Source: Labrys miyagiensis (GTDB lineage Bacteria; Pseudomonadota; Alphaproteobacteria; Rhizobiales; Labraceae). Taken from it: a DNA stretch of 64,000 bases. The notes under the pieces are model-generated. The model saw nothing but the letters and a program-made list of their open reading frames with translations, searched no databases and was not told the DNA's origin. Positions 16,427-24,677 of this stretch are shown here, one piece after another. The stretch lies in NCBI RefSeq assembly GCF_030160835.1, contig NZ_BSPC01000007.1, forward strand, positions 87,722-151,721, read 5' to 3'. The stretch's first letter is position 1; every line of letters begins with the position of its first letter. Position numbers and translations under genes: made by a program.

Positions 16427-17392
16427 TCAAATCAAGAGCCGGATCGCCCTTTGCCTCGACGCTAGATGCGCGCCCACCACCACCAGGGCGGCGCCCAACG
16501 CGGTGAGCGGGAGGATGGGTTCGCCCCAGGCGATGAAGCCGATCAAGGCGGCAAAGACAATGGCCATGTAGCTCCAGCTGTTCACCCTGTCGCCGGGCGC
16601 CAAAGCGAAGGCCCGGGCGTAGAAATATTGGCCGGCGATGGTGAAGGCGGCTGTGAGGGCGATGGGCAGAATCTGGTCTGCGCCCGGCACCTGCCAGGTC
16701 CAGGGCAGCGGCAGGGCCGAGAGCACCAGGGCGAAGAGCGAGAAATAGAACATCTGGCGCTGTGCCGGCTCGCTCGTCGACAGCGACCAGATGACGAGCG
16801 TGGCCGCCGCGCCACCGAGGGCTGCCAGCACGGCCGCGGTCTCGCCGAAGGAGAGGCTGAGACCGGTGGGCCGCACGATCAGCACCACGCCGGCAAAGCC
16901 GATCAGCACGCCCAGCCAGACCCGTCGCTCGGCAAGGCGGCGAAGTGCGAGCAGGACCAGCACCGGCACGAAGACCGGGCCGAGCGATTGCAGCACCACG
17001 GCATTGGCGAAGGGAATATGGGCGATCGCGTAGAAATAGGTGAGCAGCGCGGCATAGGTGAAGACCGCGCGCAACAGATGCAGGCCGAGCCTCCTCGTGC
17101 CAAGGCCGCCGGCCGGACGTCGCAACGCCACCCAGGCCGCCATGATGAGGAAACAGCACAGATTGGTCCAGAACACGAGCGCGAAGGCATCGAGCCCCTG
17201 GGACGCAAAGCGTGCCGCGCTGGCACCTAAAGCGAAGAGCAACGCTGCCAGCACCATGCAGAGCACACCGGCCAGCGTGCCCCGCCCAGCACGAGAACGG
17301 GCGGTCTTATCGCCAGTAGAGCCTCCGCGCCGCAGGGGTGCCTGGCACCAACGCCGGCCCCAGGGGTCGTCCTGAAATTCGATGCTGGACAT
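16427..17392 (-). CDS. DMT-superfamily (EamA) transporter
   Basis: A 321-residue inner-membrane protein with two EamA repeats and about ten helices. Repeat 1 begins at GVLCMVLAALLFALGASAAR (residues ~42-62); repeat 2 begins near LAALGGAAATLVIWSLSTSE and ends with LIGFIAWGEPILPLTALGAA. Members export or import small metabolites; the substrate cannot be read from sequence. The first ~40 residues are polar and may be an over-long N-terminus. The gene lies downstream of the PanB-like/hydroxylase/MocE genes on the same strand, separated by 99 bases with a hairpin, so it may export a product of that pathway. Confidence 0.85.
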   Translation of the reverse strand: MSSIEFQDDPWGRRWCQAPLRRGGSTGDKTARSRAGRGTLAGVLCMVLAALLFALGASAARFASQGLDAFALVFWTNLCCFLIMAAWVALRRPAGGLGTRRLGLHLLRAVFTYAALLTYFYAIAHIPFANAVVLQSLGPVFVPVLVLLALRRLAERRVWLGVLIGFAGVVLIVRPTGLSLSFGETAAVLAALGGAAATLVIWSLSTSEPAQRQMFYFSLFALVLSALPLPWTWQVPGADQILPIALTAAFTIAGQYFYARAFALAPGDRVNSWSYMAIVFAALIGFIAWGEPILPLTALGAALVVVGAHLASRQRAIRLLI

Positions 17393-17451
17393 GCTGCCGC
17401 CTTGCGCTCGCGCAACGGTCGAGGACCGATGGGAAGCAACATAGACCTCCC

Positions 17452-17475
17452 CTGCTGACAGCCTTCTGTCAGCAG
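17452..17475. terminator. Perfect hairpin between MocE-like gene and transporter
   Basis: CTGCTGACAG and CTGTCAGCAG form a perfect 10-bp stem with a 4-base loop. There is no T-run on either side, so it could attenuate or stabilise the leftward mRNA rather than end it. Confidence 0.5.
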
Positions 17476-17491
17476 TGTCGAGGCTTCTCCC

Positions 17492-17806
17492 CTAGCCGAC
17501 CTCAACCAGCACGGTGCCGGCGTCCACCCGGGCGGCATAGGCCCTGAGGTCCTTGCAAGCCGGCAGGCGCTTGGCTGCGCCGGTACGATAGTCGAACGCG
17601 CCGTTGTGCTTGGGACATTCGATCTCGTAGTCCATCACCAGGCCGTCGGCGAGATGGACGGCCTCATGCGTGCACAATCCGTCGGTGCAGAACACCTCGT
17701 CCACCGGCGAGCGATAGATCGCATAACTGCGTCCGCCATGGTCGAAGCGGATGGCACCCTCCTGTTCGATATCGTCGAGCTTACAGGCCTCGATCCAGTT
17801 GCCCAT
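17492..17806 (-). CDS. MocE-like Rieske [2Fe-2S] ferredoxin
   Basis: A 104-residue soluble Rieske protein from the ATG at 17806 (GGAGGAGAGG just upstream). Both cluster motifs are visible: C-T-H in CTDGLCTHEAVHL and CPKHNGAFDY, spaced as in Rieske ferredoxins. MocE-type ferredoxins pass electrons to an oxygenase; in rhizopine catabolism MocD/E/F act together. Here the partner is the fatty-acid-hydroxylase-type protein whose stop lies 10 bases upstream. No ferredoxin reductase is encoded nearby, so electrons would come from elsewhere. Confidence 0.88.
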   Translation of the reverse strand: MGNWIEACKLDDIEQEGAIRFDHGGRSYAIYRSPVDEVFCTDGLCTHEAVHLADGLVMDYEIECPKHNGAFDYRTGAAKRLPACKDLRAYAARVDAGTVLVEVG

Positions 17807-17816
17807 CCTCTCCTCC

Positions 17817-18830
17817 TTATTTTGCCGCTGCGGCTGCATTGGCGCGCGCCCGGCGCTTCTCATAACGGGCCTGCATGCGGGCCTCGCCCTCGGCGGTGCC
17901 GTCGTGCCAGGTGCCGAGCCATTGATCGAGCGGCACGAGGCCGTCGCCGTAATTCACCTCGAAATATTTGTGGTGCAGGTAGTGGGTGTAGGCGTGGCTA
18001 TCGAGACCAGCCTCCTCGCCCATCTCGATCTTGTCGAAGCCGATATGGCCGACCACCGCGCCGAACCCGGCATAGTTGAGCTGGTAGAGCGCAATCAGCG
18101 GATGGGAGGGGATGATGAAATGATAGAGCGCCACGCTGAAATAGAGGAACTGCTCGACCGGGTGCATCGACAGCGACGACCAGGGCGAGGGGTTCACTGA
18201 ATTGTGGTGAACCGAATGGATCCATTTGTAGAGCGGACCCCAATGGATGAGGCGATGGATCATGAAGAAATGCGCCTCATGCAGGATGGGCACCAGGAGC
18301 GCGACCGCCAGGAGGTAGAACGGATGGTCGGCGAGCGCTAGCCAGGGTCCATAGCCATGGGCGGAGGCGTAGAGGAAGAGCACCTCGATGGCGGTCCAGA
18401 TCGGCAGGCCGGTGCCGAAGGTGCGCAGGATGTTGTCGAGGTTCTGACGCCCGAACAGGAAGGCCGGGCTCTTGTGCTCGGCCGGGAATTTGCCGTTATA
18501 TTTGAAACGGTTGCCCTGGGCGCGCAGGATATAGAGGCGCAGCTCGAAGGCCCCATAGAACAGGAAGACGGCGACGGCGTTCACTGCCAGCAATCGCAGC
18601 ACCCAGCCCCATTCCAGCGTCTGCAGCACGGCCTCATCGGGAATGACGAAGCGCCAGTAGAGCACGGCAGAAAGAGCAAACAGCAGGTTCCAGGGCAGGA
18701 AATAATGCGGCAGCCATTTCAGGAAGGCAGCCGGCTTCGGCGGCAAAGTGAAGACTGGGGCGATCTCGAGGCGGGCATTGGGGGCCCAGTCGCCCCGCTT
18801 GTTGCGCTTTCCAAACTGCAGATCGTCCAT
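17817..18830 (-). CDS. Sterol desaturase/fatty acid hydroxylase superfamily protein (MocD-like)
   Basis: A 337-residue integral membrane di-iron oxygenase. The histidine ligands are present in order: HEAHFFMIHRLIH (residues ~193-205), HSVHHNSVNP (~214-218) and HYLHHKYFEV (~283-287), with several hydrophobic helices before them (YFLPWNLLFALSAVLYWRFV, LLAVNAVAVFLFYGAFEL). It should insert oxygen using electrons from the MocE-like protein encoded next. GGAGG precedes the ATG at 18830, and the PanB-like stop is only 11 bases upstream, so the three genes form one operon. The substrate is unknown; demethylation of an O-methyl sugar-like compound is one possibility suggested by the MocDE precedent. 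Confidence 0.85.
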   Translation of the reverse strand: MDDLQFGKRNKRGDWAPNARLEIAPVFTLPPKPAAFLKWLPHYFLPWNLLFALSAVLYWRFVIPDEAVLQTLEWGWVLRLLAVNAVAVFLFYGAFELRLYILRAQGNRFKYNGKFPAEHKSPAFLFGRQNLDNILRTFGTGLPIWTAIEVLFLYASAHGYGPWLALADHPFYLLAVALLVPILHEAHFFMIHRLIHWGPLYKWIHSVHHNSVNPSPWSSLSMHPVEQFLYFSVALYHFIIPSHPLIALYQLNYAGFGAVVGHIGFDKIEMGEEAGLDSHAYTHYLHHKYFEVNYGDGLVPLDQWLGTWHDGTAEGEARMQARYEKRRARANAAAAAK

Positions 18831-18841
18831 GGCGGCCTCCT

Positions 18842-19633
18842 TCAGGGCGCTTGGCTGAGCGTGAGGAAACGCTCGAAATCGGCCTCGCCCATCGCGACCT
18901 GGTGGCCGGCCTCGGGATAGGCGCCGCTGGCGACGTCGGCGGCGAAGGCGCGGAAGGCCTCCACGCGCCTTTCCTGCAAAGCCGCTTCCAGGGCCATGAA
19001 ATCGGCATAGCGTTTGGCGTGGCGCGGATAATGGCCGGCATGCGTGCCGAGCACGTCGGACGAGAACAGATATTGCGTGTCGCAGGCCGAGCCGCAGCCC
19101 ATGCCCATGGTGATCATCGGCGTGTTGCGGGTGATGTGGTCGGCCAGCTCAACAGGCACCACCTCCACCTCGATGGCGGCAGCGCCGGCGTTCTCCAGCG
19201 CCTTCACGGCGCGCATCACCGCAACCGCCTCCTCCGGCTTGCGGCCGACGGCGCGGAAATTGGTCCAGGTCGCGCGGTTCGGCACCAGCCCGACATGGCC
19301 GGTGACCGGAATGCCCTCTCGCGCCATCGCCTCGATGAAACGCGGGGAATGCGAGCAATAGACGGCGTCGGCGCCGCGCTCCAGCATGCGAAAGCCGAGG
19401 CGGATGGCCTCCTCCCGTGAAGCGACGGCGCCATGCGGCATGCCGACTGAGAGAAAAGCCATGGGTGCGGCCTTGCGGATGAACTCGAGATGGTGGTCCG
19501 GCTCGCAGGACAGGATCTCGATGCCGGCTTCGACGGCCGCCGCTGCCTCGGCAGCGTTGTCGACATGGAGCTGCAGCCATTTGCGCTGCCCCTTGCGGCT
19601 CGCGAGATCGTAGACACTCGTCCTGCGGCTCAT
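18842..19633 (-). CDS. PanB-like (ketopantoate hydroxymethyltransferase superfamily) aldolase with altered metal ligands
   Basis: A 263-residue TIM-barrel protein of the KPHMT/PEP mutase superfamily. The C-terminal PanB signature is clear (IEVEVVPVELADHIT, then MITMGMGCGSACDTQYLF and DVLGTHAGH) and the GHVGLVPNRATW segment is also PanB-like. However, the two Asp residues that hold Mg2+ in PanB are not where expected: the DSLG segment is replaced by LSCEPDH and the D-M-P-F segment by SVGMPHG. It is therefore probably not pantothenate synthesis. As first gene of an operon with a hydroxylase and a Rieske protein under a LacI regulator, it likely cleaves or condenses a catabolic intermediate. AGGGAG lies upstream of the ATG. 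Confidence 0.75.
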   Translation of the reverse strand: MSRRTSVYDLASRKGQRKWLQLHVDNAAEAAAAVEAGIEILSCEPDHHLEFIRKAAPMAFLSVGMPHGAVASREEAIRLGFRMLERGADAVYCSHSPRFIEAMAREGIPVTGHVGLVPNRATWTNFRAVGRKPEEAVAVMRAVKALENAGAAAIEVEVVPVELADHITRNTPMITMGMGCGSACDTQYLFSSDVLGTHAGHYPRHAKRYADFMALEAALQERRVEAFRAFAADVASGAYPEAGHQVAMGEADFERFLTLSQAP

Positions 19634-19696
19634 GACCCGTTGCTCCCTCTATCCGACAAGGGTTAGGCGAGAGCGTGCTCGGGAGCCACGGCATTC

Positions 19697-19715
19697 TTGA
19701 TCAGATTTGATCAGA
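19697..19715. promoter_or_regulatory. Candidate LacI-regulator operator, downstream site
   Basis: TTGATCAGATTTGATCAGA contains two direct copies of TTGATCAGA about 10 bases apart, each with a TGATCA palindrome. It lies 64 bases upstream of the PanB-like start and touches the LacI stop codon. The same TTTGATCA word occurs before the LacI gene at 20731-20750. Confidence 0.6.
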
Positions 19716-20715
19716 TATTCTCGGCGGTGATGGTGGTGAAGCGGATCGGCGGATTGGCAACCGGGGTAGTGAGAATGCCGAGCCGCGACAAAGCCAGATC
19801 GACGGCCCGGCGCGCCTGTTCCTCCGGCGCCTGGTCGAGCACGATCGACATCACGCCCTCGCGCAAGGCGGCGGCGCTGCGCTCGGTGAGTTCATGGCCG
19901 ACGAAGAAGATGCCGCGGCCACGTCCCGGCCCGCGCAGAACCGCCGCGAGAGAGGCATTGGCGCCGCCTGCATTGTAGAGCCCGACGAGATCCGGCCAGC
20001 GGGCCAGGGCGTCGCCCAGCGCCTCGCTGGCCGCCAGCGCGTCGTCGTGGTGGAACAGCACCGCATCGAAGCGGAAATCCGCGCGTCCCTGCCGGGCGAG
20101 ACCTTCGGAAAAGCCGCGAATGCGCTCGCGGTGCACCTGGTAGATACCGCTGTGGCAGAGTGCGACCACCCTCCCGCCGTGCGGCTGCATGCGGGCGAGC
20201 AGGAGCGCGGCGGTGCGGCCGGCTGCCAGATTGTCGATGCCGACATAATCGGCCCTCACGGGCGCCCGGCTGACCGCCTGCACGACGGGGATACCGGCAT
20301 CGGTGATCTGCGTCAGCGCCGCACGGATAGCGCCATGATCCGGGATGGCGCAGATCAGCGCGGAGCGTCGCGCCGGTGGGCGGGCTATGCGCGACGCTAT
20401 GGCCTCGGGCCGCGCCTCGTCCAGGAAGGTGCGGTGCAGGGTGATGCTGGGGTCGAGCGTGGCGGCGATGCGCTCGAAGGCCTGTGACAGGCGGGAGAAG
20501 AAGGTCGTCTCCGGCCGCACCAGCATGACCTCGATGCGGATCAGCCCGCGATGAACCTCAGGCATCTCGCGCGGATAGCCAAGCGCCCGGGCCGCCAGAA
20601 TCACCTTCTCGACGGTCTGCGGCCGCACACCACCCCGCCCGTTCAGCACCCGCTCGACGGTGGCGGTGCCAACGCCGGCCTTGTCGGCAATATGCTTGAA
20701 CGTGGTCCTGGCGAT
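19711..20715 (-). CDS. LacI-family transcriptional regulator with apparent ATC start
   Basis: A 334-residue repressor-type regulator if translation begins at the ATC codon at 20715. Starting there gives A-R-T-T-F-K-H-I-A-D-K-A-G-V-G-T-A-T-V-E-R-V-L-N, a full LacI helix-turn-helix. The first conventional start (GTG at 20649) would remove it. GGAG sits 6 bases before the ATC. No ATG, GTG or TTG exists between it and the in-frame TGA upstream; CTG codons at 20730 and 20727 are alternatives. The rest is a periplasmic-binding-protein fold (VVQAVSRAPVRADYVGIDNL, GIFFVGHELTERSAAAL). It probably controls the PanB-like operon to its left and itself. Confidence 0.8.
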   Translation of the reverse strand: MARTTFKHIADKAGVGTATVERVLNGRGGVRPQTVEKVILAARALGYPREMPEVHRGLIRIEVMLVRPETTFFSRLSQAFERIAATLDPSITLHRTFLDEARPEAIASRIARPPARRSALICAIPDHGAIRAALTQITDAGIPVVQAVSRAPVRADYVGIDNLAAGRTAALLLARMQPHGGRVVALCHSGIYQVHRERIRGFSEGLARQGRADFRFDAVLFHHDDALAASEALGDALARWPDLVGLYNAGGANASLAAVLRGPGRGRGIFFVGHELTERSAAALREGVMSIVLDQAPEEQARRAVDLALSRLGILTTPVANPPIRFTTITAENI

Positions 20716-20730
20716 GGCAGGCTCCAGCAG

Positions 20731-20750
20731 TTTGATGTGATTTGATCAAA
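20731..20750. promoter_or_regulatory. Candidate LacI-regulator operator, upstream site
   Basis: TTTGATGTGATTTGATCAAA lies just before the LacI start. It has two TTTGAT words 10 bases apart and a perfect palindrome TTTGATCAAA, and shares the TTTGATCA core with 19697-19715. An autoregulatory site is likely. Confidence 0.6.
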
Positions 20751-20792
20751 CCTATAGTGCAGGACAAGGCACCAGCCAAGCACTGGGACGTG

Positions 20793-21452
20793 TCAATAAA
20801 GCCCGGGAAAGAGCCGCCAGGTGCGGGCGCGATAGGCTTGGTATTGCGTGCCGAAGCGTTCGCCGAGCAGCGCCTCCTCCGAATGGATGCGCGCGATCAG
20901 CGGTGGCACCATGCAGGCCGCGAGCAGGATGCCGACGCCGGAGCGGAAGGCCAGCGCCCAGCCCAGCGTGGAGACGAGGAGGCCGAGATAGCTGGGGTTG
21001 CGCACCACGCCATAGAGCCCGTCCGTCACGAGTTCATGGTCCGGCTGGATCGCCACCAGGCCGCTGAAGCGCTCACCCAGCGTGAAGACCGGCGCGATGC
21101 GGAGCGCCCCGCCCAGCGCGAAGAGGAGCACACCGAGCCAGCGCACGCCTTCGCCGCCGAAGGTGAGAAAGCCGAGCCGGTCCGTCAGCGCCGGCACATA
21201 GCCAAGCAGCAGGCCCACCACGCCGAACACGGCCAGCACCCAGCGATTGCCGCGGTCCTCCCGCTCGCCGGAACTCAGATTGCCCTTGGTGAACAGCGCG
21301 GCGATACCGAGGGCGATCGTCACCAGCGCGAGAGCGATCAAGGCGGGATGGGCGGTATAGCTCCGCCAGCCGCCTTCCCCCAGCACGGCCAGCGCCAGAT
21401 AGGCGGCCACCGCGACGACGGTAGCCGCTGCCATCTTGAAGTTCACAGCCAT
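20793..21452 (-). CDS. Isoprenylcysteine carboxyl methyltransferase-family membrane protein
   Basis: A 219-residue membrane protein from the ATG at 21452 (AGGGAGG 5-6 bases upstream; GTG and TTG codons directly before it are less likely). Five or six hydrophobic segments are followed by the ICMT/PEMT-family SAM-binding end: VTDGLYGVVRNPSYLGLLVS, then HSEEALLGERFGTQYQAYRA. Bacterial members methylate lipids or small thiols, or have unknown substrates. It is divergent from nothing obvious and sits alone behind the LacI gene. Confidence 0.82.
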   Translation of the reverse strand: MAVNFKMAAATVVAVAAYLALAVLGEGGWRSYTAHPALIALALVTIALGIAALFTKGNLSSGEREDRGNRWVLAVFGVVGLLLGYVPALTDRLGFLTFGGEGVRWLGVLLFALGGALRIAPVFTLGERFSGLVAIQPDHELVTDGLYGVVRNPSYLGLLVSTLGWALAFRSGVGILLAACMVPPLIARIHSEEALLGERFGTQYQAYRARTWRLFPGLY

Positions 21453-21570
21453 CAACACCTCCCTGAGAGAAGGGAATCGATGCCGCCATCCTCGGCGGCA
21501 AAGGCGAATTTTTTGCGACCGGCCCGGCGACAGAGCAGATCAAACAGCGAGCGGCGAAAGACACCCGTTA

Positions 21571-21672
21571 AAGCGTTTTGCGATTTGACGGACTCGGCAA
21601 GAATCGCAAAGACGCGTCGAAACAAAGAGTTAGAGCAAAGAAGCGTTCACGCTTGAACGCGCTTTGCTCTAG
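21571..21672 (+). repeat. 102-bp interspersed repeat, copy B
   Basis: Begins AAGCGTTTTGCGATTTGACG and ends GCGCTTTGCTCTAG, differing from copy A at only about a dozen positions. It lies in the gap between the ICMT-family gene and the GNAT gene. Confidence 0.88.
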
Positions 21673-21884
21673 GGCTTCTGCCTCGACTGCCTTGACCCAA
21701 GGGGATGCTGTGGTAACGTCCTGCCATGACCAGCGCCGCCTCAACCTGCACCATGCTTGTCGTGGAACTTCCACGAGGGTGCGGGAGCATGGCGCCGCGG
21801 TAACGCGCTGATCATACCCAAACCCTGCCGAGGTGAGCAGGGTTCGCACCGAAACTGCTCTTCTCGCATCCCGTGGAGAGCATC

Positions 21885-22424
21885 ATGAGCGAAGCCACCC
21901 GATCCCCGATCCTATCGCTTCCCGAAGGCGGCCTGTCCGAGCTCCTCATCCGGACAACGCGGGTCGACGACACCGACGCTGTCACGGCGCTCGTCAACCT
22001 GCCTGGCTATCGTTTCGGGACCCTGCGCCTGCCCTTCCAGAGCGTCCAGGGCACGCGCAAATGGCTGGAACAGCAGGGGGATGACGGCCTCAGCCTGGTC
22101 GCCGTGCTGGACGGGGCGATCGTCGGCAATCTCGGCTTGTTCCGCGACAAGGGACGCCGCCGGCACGCCGCGCATTTCGGCATGGGCGTGCATGACCAGC
22201 ATGTCGGCAAGGGCATAGGCACGGCCCTTCTCGCCGCCCTCATCGATGCCGCCGACAATTGGCTGGCGATCCGGCGGCTGGAGCTGACGGTCTATACCGA
22301 CAACGCCGCGGCCATCCATCTCTACGAGAAGTCCGGCTTCGTGCGAGAGGGCATTCTCCGGGACTACGCCTTCCGGGCCGGCACTTACGTCGACGCCTTC
22401 ACCATGGCGCGGTTGCACCAGTAG
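21885..22424 (+). CDS. GNAT-family N-acetyltransferase
   Basis: A 179-residue acetyl-CoA-dependent transferase from the ATG at 21885 (GGAGAG upstream; a GTG at 21873 is less likely). Motif A for acetyl-CoA is in GMGVHDQHVGKGIGTALLAA (residues ~108-127), followed by LELTVYTDNAAAIHLYEKSG and a FVREGILRDYAFRAG end, as in RimJ/YhhY-type enzymes. YhhY-like amino-acid acetylation is a guess. Monocistronic; it converges on the cupin gene. Confidence 0.88.
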   Translation: MSEATRSPILSLPEGGLSELLIRTTRVDDTDAVTALVNLPGYRFGTLRLPFQSVQGTRKWLEQQGDDGLSLVAVLDGAIVGNLGLFRDKGRRRHAAHFGMGVHDQHVGKGIGTALLAALIDAADNWLAIRRLELTVYTDNAAAIHLYEKSGFVREGILRDYAFRAGTYVDAFTMARLHQ

Positions 22425-22465
22425 CCAATGACCGGATGCGGAGTGGCGGTCTCCACCACTCCAAC

Positions 22466-22876
22466 TCACCCTTCCTGCGGCGCCGCCTGGTAGTCCTCCT
22501 CGCTCACCTTTTCCAGCCAGTCGACGACCTTGCCATCAAGCGCCTCGGCGATGGCGATATGGGTCATGGCCGTGGTCGGCGCGGCGCCGTGCCAATGCCT
22601 CTCGCCGGGCTCGAACCAGACGATGTCGCCGGCCCGGATCTCCTGCACCGGCCCGCCCTCGCGCTGGGTCCGCCCGCAGCCGGCGGTGACGATCAGCGTT
22701 TGGCCGAGCGGATGGGTGTGCCATGCCGTGCGCGCGCCCGGCTCGAAGGTGACGATCGCCCCACCCACCCGAGCCGGCTCGCTGGCCTTGAACGGCATGT
22801 CGAGACGCACCGTGCCGGTGAAATAATCAACCGGCCCCTTGGCCGAAGGCTGGGAACCGTTCCTGGTGATCTTCAT
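22466..22876 (-). CDS. Single-domain cupin protein
   Basis: A 136-residue cupin starting at the ATG at 22876; AGGAGA lies 6 bases before it, whereas it abuts the alternative ATG at 22882. Cupin motif 1 is G(X)5HXH-like in [20 protein letters not shown] with a downstream Gly, and motif 2 is [15 protein letters not shown]. The sequence type ([20 protein letters not shown]) is that of cupins annotated as carboxymuconolactone-decarboxylase-associated or quercetinase-like. A metal-dependent small-molecule enzyme or binding protein; substrate unknown. Confidence 0.85.
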   Translation of the reverse strand: MKITRNGSQPSAKGPVDYFTGTVRLDMPFKASEPARVGGAIVTFEPGARTAWHTHPLGQTLIVTAGCGRTQREGGPVQEIRAGDIVWFEPGERHWHGAAPTTAMTHIAIAEALDGKVVDWLEKVSEEDYQAAPQEG

Positions 22877-23071
22877 GGCCATTCTCCTCGACTGCGCGGG
22901 CGCCCGGTGGGCCACCATTCGGCGCCAGTCTAGAGACATCAAGTGCCGACGATAAGATGGGAAGAGTGTCCCGCCTCGCCGCAGACGGACAGCGATCCGG
23001 GCCTGGCTGCAATCCGATTGACGCAAATATAACGCCCTGCTCACGACCCCTCCCTATAAGAGCAAAACGCT

Positions 23072-23263
23072 TTAGCTTGGGATGCCCTCGATGCGTTCGC
23101 GCAGCTTGACGCACTGGCCAACAACCGCGCCCCAACGTTTCCGGAGTTTCTCCAACAGTGGGTCGCCAAAAGCATGGCACTGCTGCTCGGTATCGAAGCG
23201 TGGCAAGGGCTCGGGAATGACAGCGTGCCCGCTGAACATCGTGATCAGCACGAAGACGTACAT
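23072..23263 (-). CDS. Small hypothetical protein
   Basis: A 63-residue protein from the ATG at 23263 with GGAGGACC upstream. It begins MYVFVLITMFSGHAVIPEPL, a short hydrophobic part, and continues with a helical charged segment (PLLEKLRKRWGAVVGQCVKL) that has two Cys in the whole chain. Short proteins of this look are frequent and uncharacterised in rhizobia. No partner gene is adjacent. A short piece of the 102-bp repeat end (GCAAAACGCTTTAG) sits just after its stop. Confidence 0.5.
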   Translation of the reverse strand: MYVFVLITMFSGHAVIPEPLPRFDTEQQCHAFGDPLLEKLRKRWGAVVGQCVKLRERIEGIPS

Positions 23264-23554
23264 GCGAGGTCCTCCAACGAGTGGCACCGGTCCAATTGGT
23301 CTCGCCCCGTCTAAAGCTCGATAAAACTGGCGGCACACAGCCGCGATCGCCGGGCTATTGCCATTGCTGCGGCGGAATCCGGCGATGGGCTTGAGGCGGG
23401 TGGACCTGTCAACGGCAATCGCGATAGATAGCGCCTCAGCGCACCCGATGACGAACCCAACTGAGACGGCGCCCCCATGCCCTGATCGGCGGGATCGGGC
23501 TGGACAAACAAACCCGCCGAACTTGTTGATCGCGCTTCGTCGCCTTCTTGCGCT

Positions 23555-24025
23555 TTACTTTGTTGGCTCGGGTTCGTCCTTTACCGTCGGCCAATTCTTG
23601 TCGGCTCGACCGATATTTTCGAGCTCATTCTTTCGCCACTCCGTCGTCCAGTATTTCGTATGATTTACATACAGTTTGCCGTTGACGATCGTGAAAGCCT
23701 CGGGATCGACCGTATCCTTGTGGCCGTTCTCGTAGGCAACGCCCATCGCGCAATGGCCATCATATTGGGCCGCATATTTCTCCGGATTTGCGGTGAAGAG
23801 ATCGAGATCCTCCTTGCTGGCAAACTGCCAGCGCGCGTCGTGCCAGACGGTCTGATATTCAAGCCTGCCTGGCACTGCCTTTCCAGCGGTAAAGTAGGCA
23901 ACAGAGTCATAGCCGCCTATTGCCAGTCTTGGCATCCCGCTCATCTCCGGTGCTGTGTCAGCCAAAGCGGGGATGGTGAACATGGCCAGTGTCAACGCAG
24001 CCAACGTTTTCGCGATCGTACGCAT
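23555..24025 (-). CDS. Exported YHS-domain protein
   Basis: A 156-residue protein from the ATG at 24025. A Sec signal peptide ends near ALA-DTA (residues ~22). The YHS-type core follows: RLAIGGYDSVAYFTAGKAVP, EYQTVWHDARWQFASKEDLD, FTANPEKYAAQYDGHCAMG, and a Lys-rich end. YHS domains can bind metals; exported single-domain forms are common in Proteobacteria and uncharacterised. It faces left, in the same direction as the DUF4242 gene 233 bases upstream. Confidence 0.8.
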   Translation of the reverse strand: MRTIAKTLAALTLAMFTIPALADTAPEMSGMPRLAIGGYDSVAYFTAGKAVPGRLEYQTVWHDARWQFASKEDLDLFTANPEKYAAQYDGHCAMGVAYENGHKDTVDPEAFTIVNGKLYVNHTKYWTTEWRKNELENIGRADKNWPTVKDEPEPTK

Positions 24026-24258
24026 TTTCTGCTCCCTATGAAACGTCCTGATGGATCTCTGCGACACGTCCTCGGGCCTGCAAGCTAGGTGTTCATGGTG
24101 ATCTCCGTTCTGAGGAAAAGCCCGTCCGTCCGGCGAGACGGCAGCCGCCGGCTCCGCACCGTGTTTCATGATGATGTCGAATAATGCCTACCGGTCCTGG
24201 CGCCGGGAGCGCTCCTTCGGCCGAACGTCAGAATTCGCGGTCGACCGGTTCAGAACCG

Positions 24259-24531
24259 TCAGCCGGCGGTCGTCGGATCAATGATCGTCGAGATTTCGGT
24301 TATGACGTTTGCCGGAAACCCGCTGAGCTCGGCATGCTTACGAATGGCTGCTTCGTCTTCCGCCAAGTAGATGCAGAACGTCTTGTTATCGGCGACGTAG
24401 GAGTGATCCCACTGGACACGCGGAGCGAGCTGCAACAGGGCGTTGTTCGAAGTTCTCGAGGCGTCCCTGAGTTGCTCTTTCTCGAATGTTCCCACCGCCG
24501 GGATATCGCGCTCGATAAGATAGCGTTTCAT
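24259..24531 (-). CDS. DUF4242 (SCO4226-like) family protein
   Basis: A 90-residue protein from the ATG at 24531. It has the DUF4242 pattern: MKRYLIERDIPAVGTFEKEQ at the start, VQWDHSYVADNKTFCIYLAE in the middle, and EAAIRKHAELSGFPANVITE near the end. The S. coelicolor relative SCO4226 binds nickel through a ferredoxin-like fold. It lies divergently from the SARP-type regulator starting at 24678, so the 146-base gap likely holds promoters for both and may bring it under that regulator's control. Confidence 0.82.
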   Translation of the reverse strand: MKRYLIERDIPAVGTFEKEQLRDASRTSNNALLQLAPRVQWDHSYVADNKTFCIYLAEDEAAIRKHAELSGFPANVITEISTIIDPTTAG

Positions 24532-24677
24532 GTTCCGGTGTCCTTTTCTTGAGCGCAGTCGCTTTGGACTGACGTCTTGTGCGCTCTTACCAAGCACGCC
24601 GACCGCTCACGACGCGTAGGTCAAAGCGTGATAAAATCGTAATTCCGTTGGTAACCAGCCAGAGGGAAGCGGCGGGC

